DNA of 64,000 nt from Micromonospora humi (GCF_900090105.1 NZ_FMDM01000012.1:177299-241298), one strand, 5' to 3'. Positions 25,568 through 33,659 are shown, numbered from the stretch's first letter. Numbers and translations are program-made. Notes: generated by a model from the letters alone, not told the origin.

Positions 25568-25613
25568 GCGAATCGGTTCGACCGAAGATAAGCCCGTCGA
25601 TGTATATGGTCAA
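25568..25613 (-). promoter_or_regulatory. Promoter and operator of the ABC importer operon
   Basis: On the minus strand TTGACC (25608-25613) and TATCTT (25585-25590) are 17 bases apart. Next comes the site at 25568-25581, matching GCGAATCGATTCGC at 12 of 14 positions and covering the expected transcription start. This is a classical repressor position. Confidence 0.7.
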
Positions 25614-25644
25614 GACGGTCGATCTTCGCGCCCTGTTCAGAACG

Positions 25645-25693
25645 TTGACATTCACGGGCGTCGACGCCTAGGCTGCCCCGCGAATCGATTCGC
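25645..25693 (+). promoter_or_regulatory. Promoter and perfect operator of the clan GH-A glycosidase gene
   Basis: TTGACA (25645-25650) and TAGGCT (25669-25674) are spaced by 18 bases. They are followed by the perfect 14-bp palindrome GCGAATCGATTCGC at 25680-25693, over the expected transcription start. Confidence 0.7.
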
Positions 25694-25737
25694 TAGGACG
25701 TCCTCCGCAGCCCCACCACCCTGCCGAAGGAGTCGCA

Positions 25738-27510
25738 GTGAACCTCCCCCACGACCGGGCACCACGGATCCGTGGCCTGGCCGCCCGGATCGCCGCCGGT
25801 GCCGTCGCCGTCGCCTGCTCACTCGCCACCGTCGCGTCCCCGGCCCGGGCCGCCGACGAGTCGCTCACCGTCACCTTCTCCGCCTCGCTGGGCACGCCCA
25901 CCTACCGGGGATCCGGCTGGATCTACGGGATGACCGAGAACGGCCAGAACCCCCCGGACAGCTACTTCCGGGACGTGAAGTTCCGGGCCATGCGCGCCGG
26001 CGGCGCGCAGCTACCCGGCCAGGGCTGGGTCGGCGGCGGCTACGACCGCCGGTGGAACGCCACCGTCGCCCAGGCGCGGCGGACCGCCGCGCTGGGCGGC
26101 ACGTTCGTGCTGCTCGACCACGACCTGTGGGGCGCCGACGGCGCCTCGATCAGCCGCTACCCCGGCGACAACGGCGACTGGAGCGACTACGACCGCTTCC
26201 TGGACCGGCTCTTCTCCGACGTGCGCTCGGCGGGCATCACCGTGCAGTGGGACATCTGGAACGAGCCCAACATCAGCATCTTCTGGAACCGGCCCCAGTC
26301 GCAGTACTTCGAGATGTGGCGACGCACCTACCAACGCATCCGCGCGACGTTCCCGGGCATGCCGATCGTCGGCCCGAGCTGCGCCTGCGTACCCTCCACC
26401 AGCGGGTGGTGGACGCAGTACCTGGACTACGTGAAGGCCAACAACGTGGTGCCGGACATCTTCAGCTGGCACTCCCTGCCCGGCGACCCGGTGGCCAACG
26501 TGGCCACCGCCAACCAGACGCTCGACTCGCGCGGCATCGCGCACCCACGACCGCACCAGATCAACGAGTACGGCGCGGCCAACCAGCAGAACCCGGCCGG
26601 CGGGGCGTGGTACCTGGCCCGGCTGGAACGCGCCGGCGCGGACGGGCTACGGGCGAACTGGGCCGGCGGCCAGAACCTGCACAACGACCTGGCCAGCCTG
26701 CTCACCCGCAACTCCGCCGGGCAGTACCAGCCCAAGGGTGAATGGTGGGCCTACCAGTACTACGGCTCGATGACCGGCCAGATCGCCTCGGTCACGCCGA
26801 GCGCCTCCTACGACGCGTTCGCCACCCGGGACACCGGAGCCGCGAAGATCCTCGTCGGCGGCAACTCGACCACCGGCAACGTCACCCTCAACCTCCAACG
26901 CCTGGACGCCACCAGCGGGATCGTGGTGAACAACCAGGTCCGGGTGGTCGTCCAGAACATCCCGTACAACAACGGCGGCGCGGTGTCCGGCCCGGTCACG
27001 GTGCGCGACAGCGTGGTGAGCCTGTCGAACAACGGCACGACGGTCACCGTGTCGCACGCGAACGTCAACGACACGTCCACCGTCACGCTGCTGCCGCCCG
27101 GCGGCGGCGGGCCGACCAACCAGAACGTCCAGATCGTCGGCGGCCAGTCCGGCCGGTGCGTGGACGTGCCCGGCTCCTCCACCACCAACGGCAGCCAGGT
27201 GCAGCTCTGGGACTGCCACGGAAACGCCAACCAGCGCTTCAGCTACACCTCGGGCAAGCAGCTGACGGTGTACGGCACCAAGTGCCTGGACGCGTCCGGC
27301 CAGGGCACCGCCAACGGCACCGCGGTGGTCGTCTGGGACTGCAACGGCCAGGCCAACCAGCAGTGGAACCTGAACGCCGACGGCTCGATCACCGGTGTGC
27401 AGTCCGGGCTGTGCCTGGACGCCAGCGCGTTCGGCACCACGAACGGCACCAGGGTCCAGCTCTGGCAGTGCCTCAACGGCGCGAACCAACGCTGGACCCT
27501 CCGCACCTGA
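25738..27510 (+). CDS. Secreted clan GH-A glycosidase (GH39-like) with CBM13
   Basis: Exported enzyme of 590 residues. Signal peptide about 1-38, then a TIM barrel with WDIWNEPNIS (acid/base Glu) and HQINEYGAA (nucleophile Glu), the two-glutamate pattern of clan GH-A; order and length resemble GH39 xylosidase-like enzymes. A beta domain follows (about 340-450), then a three-lobed CBM13 with QSGRCVDVPGSS, GTKCLDASGQG and QSGLCLDASAFG. It diverges from the importer operon and has a perfect copy of the same operator, so it probably releases the oligosaccharide that the importer takes up. Exact family and substrate uncertain. Confidence 0.8.
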   Translation: MNLPHDRAPRIRGLAARIAAGAVAVACSLATVASPARAADESLTVTFSASLGTPTYRGSGWIYGMTENGQNPPDSYFRDVKFRAMRAGGAQLPGQGWVGGGYDRRWNATVAQARRTAALGGTFVLLDHDLWGADGASISRYPGDNGDWSDYDRFLDRLFSDVRSAGITVQWDIWNEPNISIFWNRPQSQYFEMWRRTYQRIRATFPGMPIVGPSCACVPSTSGWWTQYLDYVKANNVVPDIFSWHSLPGDPVANVATANQTLDSRGIAHPRPHQINEYGAANQQNPAGGAWYLARLERAGADGLRANWAGGQNLHNDLASLLTRNSAGQYQPKGEWWAYQYYGSMTGQIASVTPSASYDAFATRDTGAAKILVGGNSTTGNVTLNLQRLDATSGIVVNNQVRVVVQNIPYNNGGAVSGPVTVRDSVVSLSNNGTTVTVSHANVNDTSTVTLLPPGGGGPTNQNVQIVGGQSGRCVDVPGSSTTNGSQVQLWDCHGNANQRFSYTSGKQLTVYGTKCLDASGQGTANGTAVVVWDCNGQANQQWNLNADGSITGVQSGLCLDASAFGTTNGTRVQLWQCLNGANQRWTLRT

Positions 27511-27572
27511 GGTGTAAGGCGGGGCCCCCTCTTAACGTTTCCGGTAGAGGAAGGGGCCCCGCTTAACACCTC
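27509..27572. repeat. Palindromic 3'-end repeat element (copy 1)
   Basis: An imperfect inverted repeat of about 64 bases starts in the stop codon of the GH-A gene and reaches the stop of the convergent esterase. Arms of the type GGTGTAAGGCGGGGCCCC fold back, with TAACGTTTCCGGTAGAG in the middle. A second copy, close to 90% identical by eye and in inverted orientation, is at 28940-28998. It probably acts as a terminator. Confidence 0.75.
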
Positions 27573-28920
27573 AGCGCCAGCTCCACCGCTGGTTGGCGCC
27601 GCCGTTGCAGGACCAGAGGACGAGTCGCGTGCCGTTGGTCGTGCCCTGGGCGTTCGCGTCCAGGCACAGCCCGGACTGCTGGCCGGTGACGGTGCCGTTG
27701 GCGTTGACGTTCCACTGCTGGTTGGCCTGGCCGTTGCAGGTCCACACGATCACCGCGGTGCCGTTCGCGGTGCCGGCCCCGCTCGCGTCCAGACAGAGGT
27801 TGCCCGCCAGCTGCAACTGCCGGCCCGAGGTCGCGGTCCAGAGCTGGCCGGACTGCCCGGCGCAGTCCTGCAACTGCACCTGCGTACCGGAACTCTGGCT
27901 CGGTGCGGTGACGCACCGGCCGGACTGCTCCCCGGCGATCTGCCGGCCGGTCACCGGCGGCGAGCTGGTCGGCGGGGTGGTCGGCGGGTTCGTCGGGGTG
28001 GCGCCGTCGAACTGGGTGAAGAACCGCCACACCACCGCCTGGGTCCAGGACCGCTCCCCGGGCGCGAACGGATCCGCGGTGCCGTCCACGGCGTTCGGGG
28101 CGTGCGGGCCGTCGAACGCGCCCCACGCCACCGGGTAGCCGGCCCGGCAGCCGGAGTAGTAGGTGACGACGTGCGTCAGGCTGCCCTGCGCCGGCTCGGG
28201 CGGGTTCTGCGGCGTGCAGCCGTTGTTCCGGACGAACTGGTCGCGCAACGCGCGTCCGGTCGAGATCGGCAGCGTGCCGTCCCGCAGTCCGTGGATCCCC
28301 AGGTACGCGATGGGCTGGGTGCCGCCGTTGCACCCGCTGAGGTTCGCGCCCGCGTAGACCGCGACCGCGCGGAACACGTTCGCCCGGGCGCATGCGATGG
28401 CGTACGTCATGCCGCCGCCGTAGCTGAAGCCCATCGCGAACAGCTGCGTGGTGTCGACGCAGAGGCCGGCGGAGAACGTACGGACCATGTCGTCGACGAA
28501 CGTCAGGTCCTGACCGTTCGGGTTGGCCCAGCCGTTGCCGTTGCCCTGCGGCGCCACGAAGATCGCGCTGTTGTTCGACAGCGCCCGGACCCCGTAGTAG
28601 GACCAGGGATAGCCGCTGGTCCCGCCGGAGTCGACGTCACCCGCGGTGCCGCCGTTCCAGTGGAAGCCGAAGATCAGGCGGTACGGGCGGTTGTTGTCGT
28701 AGTTGTCGGGGATCCGCAGGATGTACGAGCGGTTCTGGCCGCCGCTGGAGATGGTGTGCGATCCGCTGGTCAACGCCGGCGCCCTGCCACAGCCGGCGGT
28801 CGCCGCCAGCGGGCCGACGCCGGCGGGAGCGGACCCGGCGGCGAGCGCGACCCCGCCCATGGCGAGGACCAGCCCCGCCACCGAAGCGACGACGCCGGCG
28901 ATGAGCCGATGTCTCGGCAT
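27571..28920 (-). CDS. Secreted feruloyl/acetyl-xylan esterase-like hydrolase with CBM13
   Basis: Paralogue of the CBM2 esterase at 10749: exported alpha/beta-hydrolase of 449 residues. After the signal peptide come TISSGGQNRSYILRIPDNYD, the nucleophile elbow GFSYGGGMT and FDGPHAPNA with the likely catalytic His. A short Pro/Thr linker leads to a three-lobed CBM13 (QSGRCVTAPSQ, GNLCLDASGAG, QSGLCLDANAQG). It probably removes ester groups from xylan or pectin so that neighbouring glycosidases can act. It is bounded on both sides by copies of the GC-rich 3' repeat. Confidence 0.85.
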   Translation of the reverse strand: MPRHRLIAGVVASVAGLVLAMGGVALAAGSAPAGVGPLAATAGCGRAPALTSGSHTISSGGQNRSYILRIPDNYDNNRPYRLIFGFHWNGGTAGDVDSGGTSGYPWSYYGVRALSNNSAIFVAPQGNGNGWANPNGQDLTFVDDMVRTFSAGLCVDTTQLFAMGFSYGGGMTYAIACARANVFRAVAVYAGANLSGCNGGTQPIAYLGIHGLRDGTLPISTGRALRDQFVRNNGCTPQNPPEPAQGSLTHVVTYYSGCRAGYPVAWGAFDGPHAPNAVDGTADPFAPGERSWTQAVVWRFFTQFDGATPTNPPTTPPTSSPPVTGRQIAGEQSGRCVTAPSQSSGTQVQLQDCAGQSGQLWTATSGRQLQLAGNLCLDASGAGTANGTAVIVWTCNGQANQQWNVNANGTVTGQQSGLCLDANAQGTTNGTRLVLWSCNGGANQRWSWR

Positions 28921-28939
28921 GGCGTACTCCTTCCGTCGA

Positions 28940-28998
28940 GAGTTAAGCGGGGCCCCCGCCTCTACCGGAGGCGTTAAGCGGGGGCCCCGCCTTGCAGC
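28940..28998. repeat. Palindromic 3'-end repeat element (copy 2)
   Basis: Second copy of the element at 27509, lying directly after the stop of the SGNH gene on the minus strand. Shared words are GTTAAGCGGGGCCCC, CTCTACCGGA, CGTTAAG and GGGGGCCCCGCCTT. Relative to the gene it follows, its orientation equals that of copy 1. Confidence 0.75.
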
Positions 28999-30123
28999 TC
29001 AGCTGCGGGTGCTCCACTGCTGGTTGGAGCCGCCGTGGCAGTCCCAGAGGTTGATCTTCGTGCCGTTGGCGGTGCCGTAGCCGGCCGCGTCCAGGCAGCG
29101 CCCGGACTGCACGCCGCTGATCGTGCCGTTCGCGTTCAGGTTCCACTGCTGGTTGGGTTGGCCGTTGCAGTCCCAGACGATGACCGCGGTGCCGTTCGCG
29201 GTGCCTCGACCGTTGGCGTCGAGGCACTTGTTGCCCAGCACCTGCAACTGCTTGCCGGCGGTGTAGGTCCAGCGCTGCGGAGTGCCGCCCCAGCAGTCGT
29301 AGAGCTGCACCTGGGCGCCGTTGGTGGTGCTGCCGTTCGGCACGTCCAGGCACCGGCCCGAGCCGCCGCCCACCAGCTGCACGTTCTGGTAGGTGGTGCC
29401 CCCGCCGTCGCCCGGGGTGCCGATGCTGCCGGACACCGACTGGAGCGCGCGGTACCAGACGGCCGCCATCTTGTCGTAGCCGGTGGCGGTCGGGTGGACG
29501 CCGTCGATCAGGTCGGCGGTGGTCAGCGCCGAGTGCTGGTCGACCAGGTGGACGCGCTTGCCGGCGTTCACCTTGGCCTGCACGATCCCCGGGAGGGCGT
29601 TGTTGAAGGTGCGCACCGCCGACTCCTGGCCGGCGTTCGCCAGCGGGATGATCTGCGCCACGAACACGTCGGCGTTGGGCGCGGTCGCGGTGATCCGGTC
29701 GATCAGCGTGGAGAGCCGGTTCGGTGCCGTGGAGACGTTGTAGTTCTGCAGGATGTCGTTGGTGCCGATGTGCAGCAGCACGGTGCGCGGTTGGTAGGTG
29801 TTCAGCCAGCCGGTGATGTTGGCGTCGATCTGGTCGATCCGCCAGCCGGGGTGGCCCTCGTGGTCGTGGTCGCCGAGGTTGCCCGGCCCGTTGAACTGGG
29901 AGCCGACCATGTCGACCCGGTAGCCGCCGGCGGCGAGCCGCTGCCACAGCCCGATCCGGTAGCCGCCGGGGACCTGGGTGCCCTCGGTGATCGAGTCACC
30001 GAGCGGCATCACCCGCGTCCCGCCGTTGGACTCGGCCGCCGCGGGGCCGGCCGGGGTCAGCACCCCGGCGACCGCCATGGCCAGCGCCGCGACCGCGGCG
30101 AGCCATCCTTTCCTGGTACGCAT
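28999..30123 (-). CDS. Secreted SGNH/GDSL esterase (CE3-like) with CBM13
   Basis: Exported esterase of 374 residues. Signal peptide about 1-29. The SGNH blocks are visible: I, VMPLGDSITEG (Ser); II, the NGPGNLGDHDHEGHPGWRI region (Gly); III, LLHIGTNDI (Asn); V, LIDGVHPTATGY (Asp and His). This matches CE3-type acetylxylan esterases. A CBM13 follows (GSGRCLDVPNGS, GNKCLDANGRG, QSGRCLDAAGYG). ATG 30123 has AGGAG upstream and lies 11 bases after the GH43 stop, so the two are in one operon. Likely deacetylates arabinoxylan. Confidence 0.88.
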   Translation of the reverse strand: MRTRKGWLAAVAALAMAVAGVLTPAGPAAAESNGGTRVMPLGDSITEGTQVPGGYRIGLWQRLAAGGYRVDMVGSQFNGPGNLGDHDHEGHPGWRIDQIDANITGWLNTYQPRTVLLHIGTNDILQNYNVSTAPNRLSTLIDRITATAPNADVFVAQIIPLANAGQESAVRTFNNALPGIVQAKVNAGKRVHLVDQHSALTTADLIDGVHPTATGYDKMAAVWYRALQSVSGSIGTPGDGGGTTYQNVQLVGGGSGRCLDVPNGSTTNGAQVQLYDCWGGTPQRWTYTAGKQLQVLGNKCLDANGRGTANGTAVIVWDCNGQPNQQWNLNANGTISGVQSGRCLDAAGYGTANGTKINLWDCHGGSNQQWSTRS

Positions 30124-30134
30124 GTCTGCTCCTC

Positions 30135-31901
30135 TCAGGGGCTGGTGCAGGTGAGGGCGGGGGTCGACGGCGAGCCGTTGGCCAGGAAGCCGAACGTCGT
30201 CGAGCCGGCGGCGGGCACGGAGCCGTTGTACGACACGTTGCGTACGGTCGCCGTGGAGCCGCTGGTGCTCAGCGTGCCGCCCCAGATCTGGCTGATGCTC
30301 TGACCGCCGGCCAGGTTCCAGCCCACCGTCCAGCCGTTGATCGCCGACGCGCCGGCCGTGACGGTCACCTCGCCCTGGAACCCGCCGGACCACGTGCTGG
30401 TGGTGCGGTAGGTCGCGGCGCAGGCGCCGCCGGTCGGGGGCGGGGTGGTCGGCGGTGCGGTGGTGGGCGGTGGGGTGGTCGGGGGCGTGGTGGTCGGTGG
30501 CGGGTCGGTCGGGGGGTTGCTGGTCCCGGAGGCGAACCGCCAGTGGTCGATGTTGAACAGCGAGCCGCTGCCGCCGGTGAACCGCAGGTAGAGGTCGTGG
30601 GTGCCGGTGGCGCCGCTGACCGCGCAGGTCGTGTCGGCCCAGGTCTGCCAGCCGCCGGTGCCGGACACCCGGCAGGTGCCCACTAGAGGGCCACCGGTGC
30701 CGTCCAGGCGCAGCTCGATGGTGCCGCCGCTACCGGCCGAGGCGACCCGGGCGGTGTACGACGTCGCACCGCTGCCGAACGCCACGCCCTTGACCTTGAT
30801 GTAGTCCCCGTTGTCGATGAACCCGACGTTCATCCCGCCGCCGCTGGCCGGCTCGGTCTCGACCCCCTGTCCCCAGGCGATCGTCTCGGCCTCCTGCCGG
30901 ACGTACGGGTTCAGCGTCCCGACCTGCGGGGCGCCGTTGGTGGTCATGGAGATGGTCGGGATCGAGCCGTCCGCGCCGTAGGTGAACTTCTCCACCGCCA
31001 CCGACCTGGTGAAACCGCCGCCACCGGGCAGCGCCCCGTTGTGGTAGAAGAGGTAGGAATTGCCCTTGTAGTCGACGATCCCGGGGTGGTTGGTGAAGCT
31101 GCTGCCCTGGGTGGGCATCACCGTTCCGCGGTAGGTCCACGGCCCGGTCGGGCCGGGCGCGGTCGAGTAGGCGAGGAACTCCGAGCAGCACTTCGCCGCG
31201 AACACGTTGTAGTAGAGGTTGTTGCGCTTGTAGACCCAGGGCCCCTCCTCGTACAGGGTGGGCCGGTTCGCGTCCCCGGTCCGGGTCCCGAAGCCCGCCG
31301 TGGTCAGCGGGATCTGCGTAGGGCTGCCCGAGTAGGAGGTCATGTCCGCGTTCAACTTCACGTACCAGAGTCGCGGGTTGCCCCAGTAGAGGTACGCCTG
31401 GCCGTCGTCGTCGATGAACACGGTCGGGTCGATCTCGCCGTTGCTCACCAGCGGGCGCCCGATGGCGTCCCGGAACGGCCCGGTCGGACTGTCGGACACC
31501 GCCACGCCGATGCCCATCTGGCCGGTCGCCCGCACGACCATGGGCACGTACCAGTAGAACTTGCCGTTGCGGTAGACCGCCTGGCCGGCCCACGCGTCCT
31601 GCTTGGCCCAGCTGAACGTGGCGAGGCTGAGCGGCGAGCCGTGGTCGGTCCAGTTGACCATGTCGTCCGACGAGTAGACCCGCCACTCCTTCATGGTGAA
31701 CCACGTCGAGTTGTCCTCGTCGTGGCCGGTGTAGAGGTAGACCCGGCCGTTGTAGACCAGCGGCGCCGGATCGGCCGTGTAGATCGTCTGCACGATCGGG
31801 TTGTCGGCGCGGGCCATCGCCGGGAACAGCCCGACCAGGGCGAGCAGCGTGACGACCAGGGCGAGCCTGCGCCGGGCCGGTCTTCTTGATAGCGCTAACA
31901 C
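30135..31901 (-). CDS. Secreted GH43 enzyme (arabinofuranosidase/xylosidase) with CBM6 and CBM2
   Basis: Exported five-bladed beta-propeller enzyme of 588 residues. Signal peptide about 1-33. GH43 acid residues: YTADPAPLVYN (base Asp), EIDPTVFIDDDG (pKa modulator Asp) and LYEEGPWVYK (acid Glu). A CBM6 begins near residue 340 (YVRQEAETIAWGQGV, GDYIKVKGV, WADTTCAV). A Pro/Thr linker and a CBM2 (TSTWSGGFQGEVTV) end the protein. The GTG start has AAAGGA five bases upstream. An AGCGCT operator overlaps the start codon. It sits between GH54 and SGNH genes in one likely operon for arabinoxylan or arabinan debranching. Confidence 0.88.
   Translation of the reverse strand: MLALSRRPARRRLALVVTLLALVGLFPAMARADNPIVQTIYTADPAPLVYNGRVYLYTGHDEDNSTWFTMKEWRVYSSDDMVNWTDHGSPLSLATFSWAKQDAWAGQAVYRNGKFYWYVPMVVRATGQMGIGVAVSDSPTGPFRDAIGRPLVSNGEIDPTVFIDDDGQAYLYWGNPRLWYVKLNADMTSYSGSPTQIPLTTAGFGTRTGDANRPTLYEEGPWVYKRNNLYYNVFAAKCCSEFLAYSTAPGPTGPWTYRGTVMPTQGSSFTNHPGIVDYKGNSYLFYHNGALPGGGGFTRSVAVEKFTYGADGSIPTISMTTNGAPQVGTLNPYVRQEAETIAWGQGVETEPASGGGMNVGFIDNGDYIKVKGVAFGSGATSYTARVASAGSGGTIELRLDGTGGPLVGTCRVSGTGGWQTWADTTCAVSGATGTHDLYLRFTGGSGSLFNIDHWRFASGTSNPPTDPPPTTTPPTTPPPTTAPPTTPPPTGGACAATYRTTSTWSGGFQGEVTVTAGASAINGWTVGWNLAGGQSISQIWGGTLSTSGSTATVRNVSYNGSVPAAGSTTFGFLANGSPSTPALTCTSP
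31887..31900. promoter_or_regulatory. LacI-type operator (AGCGCT core) over the GH43 start
   Basis: TGATAGCGCTAACA is a 14-bp palindrome with one mismatched pair. It lies across codons one to five of the GH43 gene and just downstream of its ribosome site, an unusual place where a bound repressor could act as a roadblock. Confidence 0.5.
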
Positions 31902-31935
31902 AGCGGTCCTTTCGAGAGGGGGTTCGAGCGGAGGT

Positions 31936-33456
31936 TCAGCGGTAGCCGGCGGCCACGACGTTGGCCTGCACGGCGTTCTCGGTGGCGTCGGACGGATAGC
32001 CGGCCACCATCGCGCCCTCGTAGAAGGTGCCGGCGCTCAGGTTGGCGCCGCCGCCGGGCTTGCAGCAGTCGCCGCCGCTGCCGAGGATGATCGCGCCCTG
32101 CTTCCTCATCGGGCTGTAGCCGGGGGGCAGTGCTCCGTCGTAGAGGGTGTAGAGGTTGCCGGACTGGGCGTTGCTGCCCTTGATGGCGAAGCGTGAGGTG
32201 CCGTTGTTCTTCAGGGTGGCGGTGACGAACTTGCTGGTGAAGGCGCGTTGGTTGGGGTTCCAGGTCTGGCTGCCGCCGGGGTAGAGGCCCCATTCCAGGT
32301 CGGCCTGGACCCAGGGGCCGCTGCCGGAGCAGCCGCCGAACCAGCAGCTGGTGCCGAAGTAGATCGCGTCCATCGCCCCGGCGGCGTCGGCGCTGCGGGT
32401 GGTCTCGCTGTTGCCGTAGTCGAAGCAGCAGCCGCTGTTGACGTGGGTGCCGCTGGTGACCATGTACATGCCCTCGGGGGCGCTGCCGGTGGGGACGCCG
32501 GTCAGGTGGCCGTCGCGCCAGTAGCTGTTGCCGGGATTGATGTAGAGCGAGTAGGCCCGGGCGCCGCCGACGGTCAACGACTCGCTGGTCGCGGTCGCGG
32601 GCCGGCTGGAGGTGGAGCCCGGGACCTGCGCCGATCCCTGGTACCACAGGTCGTTGCCGCGGCCCGACTGGTCGTAGACGGCGGTGATCACGCAGGTCGT
32701 GCCCCCGCAGAACGCGTCCTGGCCGGCGGCGTCGGCGTAGCCGCCGGCGCTCAGCACACCGATGTTGCGGGTGGTGTTGTCCGAGGAACGGCGCACCTGG
32801 TAGAGGTTGCCGCCGTACGCCGAGAACAGCGCCCGGGTGGTGCTGTGCGCCGCCACGCACGGCGTGCCGCCGGCGGCGTAGAGGTCGCACGGCCGGCCGC
32901 CGCCGGGCGGCGGCGAGGTGGGCGGCGGGGACGTCGGGCTCGTCGACGTGGTCCACCGCTGGTTGGCGCCGCCGTTGCAGGTCCAGAGGATGAGCTTGGT
33001 GCCGTTGGCGGTGCCGGCGGCGTTGGCGTCCAGGCACAGGCCGGACTGCTGGCCGGTGATGGTGCCGTTGGCGTTGACGGTCCACTGCTGGTTGGTCTGG
33101 CCGTTGCAGTCCCAGATGATCACGGCGGTGCCGTTGCTGGTGCCCTGGCCGTTGGCGTCCAGGCACTTGTTCCCGTACACCGTGAACTGCCGCGCCGACG
33201 TGTAGGTCCAGGTCTGCGCGGCGGCCCCGGTGCAGTCGTAGAGCTGGACCTGGGTGCCGTTGGTGGTGCTGCCGTTCGGCACGTCGACGCAGCGGCCGGA
33301 CTGCGCCCCCACGACGGAGCCCGGCCCGGGCGCGGCGACCGCCGAGCGGGTCTGCGTGACCAGGGCGGCGCCGCCGACGGTCAGGACGAGGGCCAGGGCC
33401 GCGAACGCCAGGCGTGCGGGTCTGGACCGGACGGAACGGGGACGGGGGATGGGCAT
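31936..33456 (-). CDS. Secreted GH54 alpha-L-arabinofuranosidase with N-terminal CBM13
   Basis: Exported enzyme of 506 residues. Signal peptide about 1-39, then a CBM13 (QSGRCVDVPNGS, GNKCLDANGQG, QSGLCLDANAAG), a Ser/Pro linker and a Cys-rich catalytic domain. That domain starts at PCDLYAAGGTPCVAAHSTTRALF and has VYDQSGRGNDLW, NSGCCFDYG, VQADLEWGLYPG (probable nucleophile Glu by family analogy) and GGDCCKPGG. This matches the AbfB-type GH54 catalytic domain. The usual C-terminal CBM42 is absent and the CBM13 has moved to the N-terminus. ATG 33456 has GAGGAG upstream. Probable first gene of a GH54-GH43-SGNH operon. Confidence 0.87.
   Translation of the reverse strand: MPIPRPRSVRSRPARLAFAALALVLTVGGAALVTQTRSAVAAPGPGSVVGAQSGRCVDVPNGSTTNGTQVQLYDCTGAAAQTWTYTSARQFTVYGNKCLDANGQGTSNGTAVIIWDCNGQTNQQWTVNANGTITGQQSGLCLDANAAGTANGTKLILWTCNGGANQRWTTSTSPTSPPPTSPPPGGGRPCDLYAAGGTPCVAAHSTTRALFSAYGGNLYQVRRSSDNTTRNIGVLSAGGYADAAGQDAFCGGTTCVITAVYDQSGRGNDLWYQGSAQVPGSTSSRPATATSESLTVGGARAYSLYINPGNSYWRDGHLTGVPTGSAPEGMYMVTSGTHVNSGCCFDYGNSETTRSADAAGAMDAIYFGTSCWFGGCSGSGPWVQADLEWGLYPGGSQTWNPNQRAFTSKFVTATLKNNGTSRFAIKGSNAQSGNLYTLYDGALPPGYSPMRKQGAIILGSGGDCCKPGGGANLSAGTFYEGAMVAGYPSDATENAVQANVVAAGYR
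32952..33169 (-). repeat. CBM13 DNA block nearly identical to 17245-17462 (copy B)
   Basis: Second copy of the 218-base CBM13 block, with a single substitution over its length. It lies in the GH54 gene, 15.7 kb from copy A and in the same orientation. Confidence 0.9.
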
Positions 33457-33637
33457 GACGGCTCCTCGGATACGCAGGCTCCGAGACCTTCCGTACCGGC
33501 GCGGAGCCTCACGGGTGGTGATGGCCGTCGATGGACGCTGACGCGTGCAGGGGGAACCCACCGCCGGCGCCCGATTCCGGCGCGAGGCCCGCACGCGTGA
33601 CGATGCCGGAGATGCCGGTGGTGGTGGCGACCGGTCA

Positions 33638-33659
33638 TCGATGTTAGCGCGAACATCGA
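33638..33659. promoter_or_regulatory. LacI-type operator upstream of the GH54 operon
   Basis: A 22-bp palindrome with 10 of 11 pairs matched. The arms read TCGATGTTAGC and GCGAACATCGA around an AGCGCG core. It is AT-richer than its surroundings and lies about 180 bases before the GH54 start, next to minus-strand TAATTA- and TAACAT-like boxes. Confidence 0.6.
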
